A program made the position numbers and the translations under genes. From an uncultured Bacteroidales bacterium (GTDB lineage: Bacteria > Bacteroidota > Bacteroidia > Bacteroidales > UBA3663): 43,077 bases of DNA. Positions 7,803 through 15,019 of the stretch are shown here, piece by piece. The notes beneath the pieces are model-generated. The model saw only the letters and a program-made list of their open reading frames with translations, was not told where the DNA came from and ran no database searches. Location of the stretch: positions 1 to 43,077 of the forward strand of contig CAJOLH010000054.1 of assembly GCA_905235375.1 (NCBI GenBank). Direction: 5' to 3'. How positions within the stretch are numbered: the stretch's first letter is position 1; every line of letters begins with the position of its first letter.

Positions 7803-9626
7803 ATGAATCTCATTGTTCTTTTCAAGAAGATCTGGCCATTTGTCAGGCCATATAAGTGGCACGTCATTGTGACTCTTGTCCTGACCCTCATCGGGTCGCT
7901 CATCGCCCAGGTCAATGCCATCGTGCTCGACTGGACAGTAGATCAGGTGAACAACCTCGTCAATGCCGGCAAGGATATGCACGGCTTTCTGGCGCGCGCC
8001 ACGTTCGACTGGTCGTCGGCCACCCACATCCTGATGATAATCACGGCCATCCTGCTTGGCAAGGAACTGCTGTCGGTGATCATCACCTATTTGCAGAACT
8101 ACTTCGGCGAACGGATGCGAGTACGTGTGTCGCGCGACTTGGCACAGACCGCTGTTGATCGCATCCTCACCTACCGCATGGCGTACTTCAACCGCAACGG
8201 CAACGAAGCTGGACGCCTGCAGTCGCGCATTGACCAAGGCGTCAGTTCGCTTTCGACCACGGTGCAGAACACGTTCATCGACCTGCTGCCCCTCTTCACT
8301 TCGGCCTTCCTGGCGCTGGTACTGATGTTCATGGCCAATGTTTATGTGGGCCTGACCGCCCTCTTCATTGTGCCTGTCTATATTTGGATCACCATTCATC
8401 AGGCCCATAAGTTGCGCGGATGGCGGCAGCAGATGCGCGGCTATCGCGAAGCGAAGTCGCACGGCATCGTGTCGATCATCGAATCGATCAACGTCATCAA
8501 GTCGTTCAACCGCGAAAGCATCGAGTCGAAGAAGCAGCTCGACATCCAGACGGCGCTCACCGACAACCAGATACGCACACGAAAGGTGATGCTCTACTAC
8601 GACGGATGGAAGAAGTTTGTGCAGCAGATAGGCACCGTGCTGATCATCATCCTCACCGCTTACCTCGTCCTCATCGACTATCCGGGCATGACCATCGGCA
8701 AGATTATGTACCACGTGATGCTCTTCGCCAACGTCACCGCACCCATCACGCAGCTGCAGCGCATCTTCGACACGCTCAACGATGCTTTGATTTATGCAGA
8801 GGGCTACTTCAGCGTCATCGAGGCAGAGCAAGAGGTGGAGCCCAGCGGCAGCTATCGGCCGGAGAAGGTGGAGGGGCGTTTCGAGATCGAGCACGTCGAT
8901 TTCACCTATCCCAACGGCACGCAGGCGTTGTGGAACATCAATATGCACATCGAGCCCAACAAGATTACGGCCTTTGTGGGTCTTTCGGGTGCTGGCAAAT
9001 CGACCATCGTCAACCTGCTGGACAAGTTCTACGAGCCGCAGACGGGACGCATCCTGCTCGACGGACACGACCTGAAGGAATATGACACACAGTATCTGCG
9101 CGACAACATCGGCCTCGTCCTACAGAAGAACCACATCTTCAGCGGCACCATCGAAGAGAACATCCGCTATGGCAAGCCTGGCGCCACCGACGAGGAGGTA
9201 ATCGAGGCCGCCAAGAAAGCTTTCCTCTACGATCAGGTATCGAAGTTGCCCAATGGCTTCAAGTCGCAGGCCACCGACCTTTCGGGCGGACAGCAGCAGC
9301 GCGTCGCCATCGCCCGTATGTTCCTCAAGAACCCGCCCATCATCTTCCTCGACGAGCCGACAGCCTCGCTCGATGCAGTGGCTACCGAGCAGATCAAGGC
9401 CTCGATAGACGCCATCAAGAAGGACCGCACGGTCATCATCATCTCACATTCCATCTCGCAGATCATCGACTCCGACCTCGTCTATGCCCTGCAGAACGGC
9501 CGCGTGGAGCAGTCGGGCAATCCCGATGAACTCTACAAGAAGGGCGGCGTGTATAAGGACATCGTCGATGCTTCGGCCCGCAGTCTCAACATCGAAAAGC
9601 TGGCGAGCACCCTACAGGGTGGGTAA
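7803..9626 (+). CDS. ABC exporter, fused permease and ATPase (MsbA/lipid or multidrug type)
   Basis: A 607-residue half-transporter. Residues 1 to about 330 hold the six-helix exporter domain (first helices near WHVIVTLVLTLIGSLIAQ and ILMIITAILLGKELLSVI, coupling-helix region ERMRVRVSRDLAQTA). The C-terminal nucleotide-binding domain has Walker A GLSGAGKST (393-401), the signature LSGGQQQR (493-500), Walker B IIFLDEP (513-519) and the switch His in ISHS. It should work as a homodimer in the inner membrane. MsbA-type members flip lipid A core, others export drugs or lipids; the sequence does not decide. It is a single gene with its own promoter, divergent from the dipeptidase gene, and lies near envelope glycosylation genes. 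Confidence 0.93.
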   Translation: MNLIVLFKKIWPFVRPYKWHVIVTLVLTLIGSLIAQVNAIVLDWTVDQVNNLVNAGKDMHGFLARATFDWSSATHILMIITAILLGKELLSVIITYLQNYFGERMRVRVSRDLAQTAVDRILTYRMAYFNRNGNEAGRLQSRIDQGVSSLSTTVQNTFIDLLPLFTSAFLALVLMFMANVYVGLTALFIVPVYIWITIHQAHKLRGWRQQMRGYREAKSHGIVSIIESINVIKSFNRESIESKKQLDIQTALTDNQIRTRKVMLYYDGWKKFVQQIGTVLIIILTAYLVLIDYPGMTIGKIMYHVMLFANVTAPITQLQRIFDTLNDALIYAEGYFSVIEAEQEVEPSGSYRPEKVEGRFEIEHVDFTYPNGTQALWNINMHIEPNKITAFVGLSGAGKSTIVNLLDKFYEPQTGRILLDGHDLKEYDTQYLRDNIGLVLQKNHIFSGTIEENIRYGKPGATDEEVIEAAKKAFLYDQVSKLPNGFKSQATDLSGGQQQRVAIARMFLKNPPIIFLDEPTASLDAVATEQIKASIDAIKKDRTVIIISHSISQIIDSDLVYALQNGRVEQSGNPDELYKKGGVYKDIVDASARSLNIEKLASTLQGG

Positions 9627-9628
9627 GA

Positions 9629-9668
9629 GGGGTTCGAGAGGTTTGAGAGGTTTGAGAGGTTTGAGAGG
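9629..9668. repeat. 9-bp AGGTTTGAG tandem repeat
   Basis: Three perfect copies of AGGTTTGAG (9639-9647, 9648-9656, 9657-9665) preceded by a degenerate copy, just after the exporter stop codon. The same 9-mer recurs inside the linker of the GH43-PL10 gene at 35606-35668, where it encodes Gly-Leu-Arg. Confidence 0.8.
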
Positions 9669-9673
9669 ATTAC

Positions 9674-9705
9674 GGAATACCGGAATTACGAAATACCGGC
9701 ATTCC
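9674..9705 (+). terminator. hairpin after the ABC exporter gene
   Basis: GGAATACCGG (9674-9683) faces CCGGCATTCC (9696-9705), a 10-bp stem with one A/C mismatch and a 12-base loop. There is no T-run, so termination is only a suggestion. The rest of the 126-base gap before the pectate lyase gene shows no clear -7 element. Confidence 0.4.
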
Positions 9706-9752
9706 GATATATAGGGATTTCGAAAAAGCTAACCTAATAAAAACTTTATACA

Positions 9753-11534
9753 ATGAAACGATTGTTTTTCTTCATGATTGCCTTGGCAATCGGTGCTGTG
9801 GTAGCACCAACATCTTTCGCACAGAGCTCGGCGCCGGCGTTTCCGGGCGCAGAAGGCTTTGCACGCTATACGACCACGGGTGGACGTGGCGGTTCGGTTT
9901 ATCATGTGACCAACCTTAACGACTCGGGAACCGGCTCGCTTCGTGCAGCATTGACGAGCAGTTCTTCGCTCATCATCGTCTTCGATGTGAGCGGATATAT
10001 CGACCTGAGATCCGACATCTCGGTTCGCTCGAACAAGACCGTTTGCGGCCAGACGGCTCCCGGCGATGGTATCACCTTGCGTTACTATACGGTCAATTTC
10101 ACCAATTGTGACAATGTTATCGTCCGCTACATCCGTTTCCGCCGTTCGCAAATCAAGGACATCAACGACGGAGCTGATGCAGCGTGGGGACGCCGACATA
10201 AGAACATCATCCTCGACCACTGCTCCTTCTCGTGGAGCATCGACGAGCTGGCATCGTTCTACGACAACCGCGACTTCACCATGCAGTGGTGTGCGCTGGG
10301 CGAGGCTTTGGCGAACCCCGGACACTCGAAGGGTGAGCACAGCTATGGCGGCATCTGGGGCGGCAAGGGCGCTTCGTTCCACCACAACTTCATCGCCCAC
10401 GTGCAGAACCGTGCCCCTCGATTCAACGGCGCGCGTTATAACTGGACGGGCTACGACACGTCGAAGTACAGCAATTCGCTGCAGTCCGAACAGGTGGATT
10501 TCCGCAACTGCGTGATGTATAACTGGGGCAACGGCAATGGTTGCTATGGCGGCCCTGGCGGCGGCTACATCAATATGATCAACAACTATTACAAGGCAGG
10601 TCCCGGCACCAAGAACAAGACGCGCGTTACACAGGTCTCGGTGGCCGACAGCGGCAATTCGACCAGCGACAACCCCTATCCCGGCTATGCCAGCCGATAC
10701 TACATCAACGGCAACTACGTGACAGCTGCCGGCTCGAATGCTGCCAACTACGACTGGAGCGGCGTCATCTACGACAATGGCCTTTCGACCATCAATGGAG
10801 AGAGATACATCCCCGATGCTGCCCACAACTATGGCGAGAACGTGACGTACGTGAAGAACAGCAACGGTGTGGACTGCGTTAGGCTGAAGCTTGACGAGCC
10901 TATCGAGGCTGGCGAAGTGACTACCCACAGTGCCGAGACCGCCTACGAGAAGGTGCTGCTCTACTGCGGTGCTTCGTATGCGCGTGATGCCGTGGATGCC
11001 CGCTATATGGAGGAGACTCGCACAGGCACGACGACCTATACGGGTGCCATTTCGCAGCGCGCCGGGATCGTTGATGTCATCAACGATCCCGCTGGCACCG
11101 AAGACCCGACAACGGCAAGCTACCCGGAACTTGCGAGCGAGACACGCCCCGCCGATTGGGACACCGATGGAGATGGTATGCCCGATGCTTGGGAGGATGC
11201 CAATGGTTTGGACAAGACCAATGCCGCCGATGCCAAAACCTACACCCTCGACAGCGAAAAGCGTTTCTATACCAATGTTGAGGTCTATGTCAATGGTATC
11301 GTGGAACATATTACCAAGGCGCAGAATGCCGATGCGCTCACTTCGGTCGAAGAGTATTATCCCGCACAGACCTTCCTCGCTGGTATCCATGATGCGCAGT
11401 CGGATATGAGCATCCGTCGCATCGAATACTATTCACTCGATGGCAAGCGCCTCGCTGAGCCCCAGACGGGCATCTGCATCCGTCGCATCGTCTATGCGGG
11501 TGGACTCGTTGAGACGGACAAGGTTATGAAATAA
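9753..11534 (+). CDS. pectate lyase, polysaccharide lyase family 1
   Basis: A 593-residue secreted enzyme. The signal peptide ends at FAQ (residue 24) and the mature N-terminus SSAPAFPGAEGFARYTTTGG is the usual start of Bacteroidota PL1 lyases. The right-handed beta-helix follows, with the family sites ILDHCSFSW (Asp155, His156) and NRAPRF (Arg220 as likely catalytic base, Arg223). An acidic loop DGADAAW may bind calcium. A DTDGDGMPDAWE segment near residue 475 resembles a calcium-binding thrombospondin-3-like repeat. The C-terminal part ends with EYYSLDGKRLAEPQTGICI, similar to type IX sorting tails in Prevotella-like proteins, so surface export through that system is plausible. The reaction is beta-elimination of polygalacturonate to 4,5-unsaturated oligomers, the substrates made for the GH105 and KdgF-like proteins downstream. 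Confidence 0.93.
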   Translation: MKRLFFFMIALAIGAVVAPTSFAQSSAPAFPGAEGFARYTTTGGRGGSVYHVTNLNDSGTGSLRAALTSSSSLIIVFDVSGYIDLRSDISVRSNKTVCGQTAPGDGITLRYYTVNFTNCDNVIVRYIRFRRSQIKDINDGADAAWGRRHKNIILDHCSFSWSIDELASFYDNRDFTMQWCALGEALANPGHSKGEHSYGGIWGGKGASFHHNFIAHVQNRAPRFNGARYNWTGYDTSKYSNSLQSEQVDFRNCVMYNWGNGNGCYGGPGGGYINMINNYYKAGPGTKNKTRVTQVSVADSGNSTSDNPYPGYASRYYINGNYVTAAGSNAANYDWSGVIYDNGLSTINGERYIPDAAHNYGENVTYVKNSNGVDCVRLKLDEPIEAGEVTTHSAETAYEKVLLYCGASYARDAVDARYMEETRTGTTTYTGAISQRAGIVDVINDPAGTEDPTTASYPELASETRPADWDTDGDGMPDAWEDANGLDKTNAADAKTYTLDSEKRFYTNVEVYVNGIVEHITKAQNADALTSVEEYYPAQTFLAGIHDAQSDMSIRRIEYYSLDGKRLAEPQTGICIRRIVYAGGLVETDKVMK

Positions 11535-11573
11535 CGAAAACACTCATATACCATTTCGAACGATCTCTTTTTA

Positions 11574-11769
11574 ATTCCGAAAAAGTCTGAAAAGACGAAA
11601 AGGCCCGAAAAATTTTCGTGGATTTCGCTATTTTCGTGCTTTTTCGGAATAAAAGAATTAGGGCGATTTTCATGCTTAATCGTTGATGTTTTAATTCCGA
11701 AAAAAACCGAAAATACGAAAAAGCCCGAAAATTATTGTGGAATTCGCTTTTTTCGGACTTTTTCGGAAT
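11574..11769. repeat. two about 76-bp palindromes (copies P1 and P2)
   Basis: P1 (11574-11650) and P2 (11694-11769) each begin ATTCCGAAAAA, end TTTTTCGGAAT, and hold internal CGAAAA blocks facing TTTTCG blocks, so each can fold into one long imperfect hairpin. The starts are 120 bp apart and the spacer is similar to the one in the downstream copies (AAAAGAATTAGGGCGATTTT). No protein is encoded. They fill the gap between the pectate lyase and GxxExxY genes. Confidence 0.85.
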
Positions 11770-11813
11770 AAAATAATCGGGACTATTTTCGGAATTAAAT
11801 ATTATTTAAAACA

Positions 11814-12203
11814 ATGAGTAGCTATATTTTGTATAAAGAGGAATCGGCAATGATAACAGGTGCTATCTTTGAGGTGCACAAGAGATTGGGTGTCGGTCTG
11901 CTTGAAAAAGTGTATCAAGAAGCCTTGGCAATAGAGTTAGAGTTCAGAAACATTCCTTTCGAGAGAGAAAAAAGATTTGACATATTTTACAGAGATCAGA
12001 AATTAATTACCCACTACGTTGCTGACTTTGTTTGTTACGATAAGATAATTGTTGAACTTAAATCTGTGTCTGAACTTACCGACCTTTATAAAGCTCAAGT
12101 GCGCAACTATCTTTCAATTACAAACTATGAATTAGGAATTTTATGTAACTTCAATGAGCTATATATGAAGCCCATTAGAATCCTGAATAACAATTATTTT
12201 TAA
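11814..12203 (+). CDS. GxxExxY family protein (PD-(D/E)XK nuclease-like)
   Basis: A 129-residue protein with the name-giving motif GLLEKVY (Gly28, Glu31, Tyr34) in an N-terminal helical part (ITGAIFEVHKRLGVGLLEKV). The core shows the PD-(D/E)XK pattern: Asp71 (HYVADFVCYD), Glu81 and Lys83 (IIVELKSV), then Gln95/Tyr99 (AQVRNYL). The family (PF13366/TIGR04256) is widespread, often in repeat-rich DNA; its function is unknown though the nuclease residues are kept. Here it lies alone between two blocks of the same palindromic repeat (P1-P2 before, P3-P5 after). It is AT-rich compared with the enzyme genes on both sides, which fits horizontal gain. No signal peptide, so cytoplasmic. Confidence 0.9.
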   Translation: MSSYILYKEESAMITGAIFEVHKRLGVGLLEKVYQEALAIELEFRNIPFEREKRFDIFYRDQKLITHYVADFVCYDKIIVELKSVSELTDLYKAQVRNYLSITNYELGILCNFNELYMKPIRILNNNYF

Positions 12204-12225
12204 TAACGAAAATATTATTGTATTA

Positions 12226-12537
12226 ATTCCGAAAATACACGAAAAGACGAAAAAGCCCGAAAAATTTTCGTGGATTTCGCTATTTTCGTGCTTTTTCGGA
12301 ATAAAAGAATTAGGGTTATTTTCGTGCTATCGTTGATGTATTAATTCCGAAAAAACACGAAAAGCCGAAAAAGCCCGAAAGTTTTCGTGGATTTCGCTAT
12401 TTTCGTGCTTTTTCGGAATAAAAGAATTAGGGCGATTTTCGTGCTTAATCGTTGATGTTTTAATTCCGAAAAAACACGAAAAGCCGAAAAATTCCGAAAA
12501 TTTTCGTGGGTTTCGCTATTTTCGGGCTTTTCGGAAT
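12226..12537. repeat. three about 76-bp palindromes (copies P3 to P5)
   Basis: P3 (12226-12302), P4 (12344-12419) and P5 (12463-12537) are the same palindrome family as the two copies before the GxxExxY gene, with starts 118 and 119 bp apart. Spacers repeat a near-constant 43-base stretch containing AAAAGAATTAGGG and CGTTGATG. Together with P1 and P2 they form one tandem array with the gene in the middle. Related half-palindromes open the composite repeats at 21963 and 40437. Confidence 0.85.
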
Positions 12538-12576
12538 GAAAGAATTAAGACTATTTTCGGAATAAAATAGACGTTC

Positions 12577-14238
12577 TTACTCGATGCGTGTAATGCGGAG
12601 GAGCAGATAGGGAAGTTCGGGAAGGGGGATGGTGCCGTCGCCCTCGGCAATCATTCGGTAGTTGTCCTGTTTTCGGGTGGTGATGATAACGGGACTTTCG
12701 GTGATGGTCATGTTCCACGTGTCGATGATTTCCACCTTATAACGCTCGCCTTCGGTCATGCGCGGGAACAGGTCACGACCATTGCGGATGGGCAGGTCGA
12801 AGCGCCATTCCTTCGCCACCTGCTTGCCGAGATAGACCATGTAATAGCCGGGGCCGCAGGCAGAAGTGTTGAGATCCCACGACGAGTCGGGCAGATACAT
12901 GGGGCGCGGCATGGCATCGAGAATCTGACGCATGAAACGGATGCGTCGCCACGACTCGCCCTGCCACTTGCCACCTACGGCGAGGAAGTCGCGGCGGAAA
13001 TCGTGCGGGTCGCCGTACTGGAAACATTCGGAGTGCGAGCAATAGGTGCCGTTCATGTAGGCGTTCCAGAGGCGGTAGAGTTCCTCCTCGCCCGAGAGCC
13101 AGCCCCAGCGTTCGGTCATGTCGCCCTCGTAGCATACCTCGTCGAAGATGACGGGTTTCTTGTAGATGTTAAGCACCGTGACAGCGCGGCCCGGCGCCTC
13201 GACAGGAGCCTGATCCTGGATGGAGCAGTGGGTATAGCGTTCATCCCAATACTTGTAGTATCGGGCGGTGTAGCTGTGGATGGAGATGAGGTGGTGATAG
13301 GGGTCGTTGGCAAGGATGGCATCGGTCCAGGCATCCCAGTTGCTGATGGGTTGCTTGCGCAGGAAGTCATATTCGTTGGCGAGGCTCCACCAGATGTTAC
13401 GATAGGCACCGAAACGTGCTGCCACATAACGGCACAGCAGTTCGCCCGCCTCGCGCGGCATCTCGTCGAAGCCCCAGCGTCCACCATCGTAGGGATGGAA
13501 GAGGATAAGGTCCTGCTCGATGCCGAGACGCAGCAGCCCTTCGGTGCATTGTTCCACGTGGTCGAAGTAACGGGTGTTGAGGCGCGACCAGTCCCAGCGA
13601 GCTGCGTTGCCGTTGGCTGGATCGTAGCCCTCGAGGGCGACAAACGGGAATGCATCGGGCTCGGGATAAGTGCGGTCGAAGTTCTGGACGATGAGCAGCG
13701 AGCGAATCTTGTTGAATCCGCTTTTTTCGAGCGAAAGCAATGTCTGCTGCTGCATGGTAAGACCCGGGTCGGCGGTGCTGAAAGCGGGGTCGTTGGAGGC
13801 GTGCATCCAGTCGTAGCTCGTTGTGCCAACGGGGATATAGCGCGTGCCGTCGGCATAGCAGAAATGCAAGCCAGTCGAATCGACCTGAACGGAACCGTGA
13901 TTGCCGACGGAGGGGGCCGTGCAGGTCAGCGAGCCGGTCTTGCCATCGAGTGCAGCTATGGACGAGCGTGTGGTGTAGTTCCAAACGCCTTCGGCTGTTG
14001 GCATGAACCGTATCTTCCAGACTTCGCCTTGCTTGTCCTTGCCGTCGTAATATCCTGGCACAACGAGTGTGTCGTTCCCGTTGATGAACGAGGCGCACAG
14101 TTCGACCTCGAAGGGATTTCCCTTCAATTCGGAGGCAGGAGCTGTCAAAGATATGTCGTGGTGATCCCATCGCTCCACGGTTTGTGCAAACGTCAAGCAC
14201 GGTAGAGCCACGAATATCACGAATAAATATCGTTTCAT
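12577..14238 (-). CDS. DUF5060/apiosidase-like glycoside hydrolase, secreted
   Basis: A 553-residue protein with a signal peptide ending at TFAQ (residue 19). Residues about 20-95 form an Ig-like DUF5060 domain (VERWDHHDISL...NPFEVELCASF). A TIM-barrel domain follows (GTTSYDWMHASND, SGFNKIRSLL) of the DUF4038/apiosidase-like type (GH140-related), and a C-terminal DUF5605-like beta domain. Candidate catalytic acids are Glu289 in WWSLANEYDF (acid/base) and Glu367 in KPVIFDEVCYEGD (nucleophile), placed as in clan GH-A. Such proteins lie in Bacteroidota loci for rhamnogalacturonan II and arabinogalactan. The exact substrate is not known. It is on the minus strand downstream of rhaM, separated by 164 bases with a hairpin. 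Confidence 0.8.
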   Translation of the reverse strand: MKRYLFVIFVALPCLTFAQTVERWDHHDISLTAPASELKGNPFEVELCASFINGNDTLVVPGYYDGKDKQGEVWKIRFMPTAEGVWNYTTRSSIAALDGKTGSLTCTAPSVGNHGSVQVDSTGLHFCYADGTRYIPVGTTSYDWMHASNDPAFSTADPGLTMQQQTLLSLEKSGFNKIRSLLIVQNFDRTYPEPDAFPFVALEGYDPANGNAARWDWSRLNTRYFDHVEQCTEGLLRLGIEQDLILFHPYDGGRWGFDEMPREAGELLCRYVAARFGAYRNIWWSLANEYDFLRKQPISNWDAWTDAILANDPYHHLISIHSYTARYYKYWDERYTHCSIQDQAPVEAPGRAVTVLNIYKKPVIFDEVCYEGDMTERWGWLSGEEELYRLWNAYMNGTYCSHSECFQYGDPHDFRRDFLAVGGKWQGESWRRIRFMRQILDAMPRPMYLPDSSWDLNTSACGPGYYMVYLGKQVAKEWRFDLPIRNGRDLFPRMTEGERYKVEIIDTWNMTITESPVIITTRKQDNYRMIAEGDGTIPLPELPYLLLRITRIE

Positions 14239-14245
14239 TATCTTT

Positions 14246-14398
14246 TTATCACGAATTTGCGAATTATAGAATTATTTATCACGAACTGTGGGAGCTATGG
14301 GATTATTATCACGAATTATCGAATAAATGAGAGGACCCGTTGGCTAAAACAATTCTCAAATTCGATAATTCGTGATAAAAATATTATTTTCGTGATAA
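14246..14398. repeat. TTATCACGAA repeats and a 19-bp perfect inverted repeat
   Basis: TTATCACGAA occurs at 14246, 14276 and 14306, exactly 30 bp apart, and twice inverted near 14369-14378 and 14389-14398. The third copy begins a perfect 19-bp arm (14306-14324) that pairs with 14360-14378. The region lies between rhaM and the DUF5060 gene, both on the minus strand. It could be a terminator or attenuator, or binding sites. The same CACGAATTATCG motif recurs near 41020 and 42835. Confidence 0.75.
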
Positions 14399-14402
14399 AA
14401 GA

Positions 14403-14717
14403 TCAGTCCATGTGGAACATCTCGGGCAACGGGATGCTGACGGGCGAGTTATCAGGATTGGTTTTCATGATGTCGGCCATGTATGCCCACCACTTCTGGC
14501 AGATTTCCGTGGCGCCGAGGTCCTGGCTGCCGCCATCGCCTTCGAGCTCCTGGTATGCGTAGAGCGTGTTGGTGTCTTCGTCGAGGTAGATGCTGTAGTT
14601 GCGCACGCCGCTCTCGCTCAAAAGTCGGCGCAGTTCGGGAAACAGGTTGGCATGACGACGCTTGTACTCTTCTTTTTGTCCTGGGTTCAGGAACATCTTG
14701 AATGCTTCTCTTCTCAT
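14403..14717 (-). CDS. rhaM: L-rhamnose mutarotase
   Basis: The start at 14717 (MRREAFKMFLNPGQKEEYKR) gives 104 residues, the usual length of RhaM; a longer frame upstream would run through the promoter at 14750-14781. Family features: His22 (KRRHANLFPEL), the active-site acid in E. coli RhaM, YSIYLDEDTNTLYAYQE, and the aromatic KWWAYMADIM. The enzyme interconverts alpha- and beta-L-rhamnopyranose in the cytoplasm, so rhamnose freed from rhamnogalacturonan enters isomerisation quickly. No rhaA, rhaB or rhaD lies in the window; they must be elsewhere. It points to rhamnogalacturonan I or II as a substrate of this locus. Confidence 0.93.
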   Translation of the reverse strand: MRREAFKMFLNPGQKEEYKRRHANLFPELRRLLSESGVRNYSIYLDEDTNTLYAYQELEGDGGSQDLGATEICQKWWAYMADIMKTNPDNSPVSIPLPEMFHMD

Positions 14718-14749
14718 GGGTATGTGTGTTTGAGGGTTAGTAAACACTG

Positions 14750-14781
14750 CAAAGATAAGGGATATTTTCGTTTGTTCCAAA
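14750..14781 (-). promoter_or_regulatory. promoter of rhaM
   Basis: On the minus strand TTTG (14778-14781) and TATCTTTG (14750-14757) are separated by 20 bases, a good Bacteroidota promoter. Transcription would begin about 40 bases before the ATG at 14717. Confidence 0.65.
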
Positions 14782-14860
14782 TTTACAGTTCTAAAATAGA
14801 GTAAAATTTAAAGGAAAAAGAAAAAAACAAGCCGTTAAGTGTAAAATTAAAGTCCAAAAT

Positions 14861-14891
14861 TTTGTAAATTGGCAAAAAATGCATACCTTTG
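14861..14891 (+). promoter_or_regulatory. promoter of SusC/SusD pair 1
   Basis: TTTG (14861-14864) and TACCTTTG (14884-14891) with a 19-base spacer. The start codon at 15020 is about 120 bases downstream, so the transcript has a long leader, common for SusC genes and often a site of control. Confidence 0.7.
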
Positions 14892-15019
14892 CGCCAATTA
14901 ATTCACAGTTACAAGCACTAAATATTCAAGGTATATTATTTTGTGGTATCAACAAAAGAGAAAGACTAGAGTTTTATACTACACATAACTATTATTATTA
15001 ACTAATCCAGCTTAACAAC

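Noticed and set aside
9729..11390. Long antisense open frame opposite the pectate lyase
   Set aside because: A shadow of GC-rich third positions. No start signal or recognisable domain, while the plus strand has a complete PL1 protein. The same judgement was made for the 709-codon frame opposite GH43-PL10 (35620-37749).
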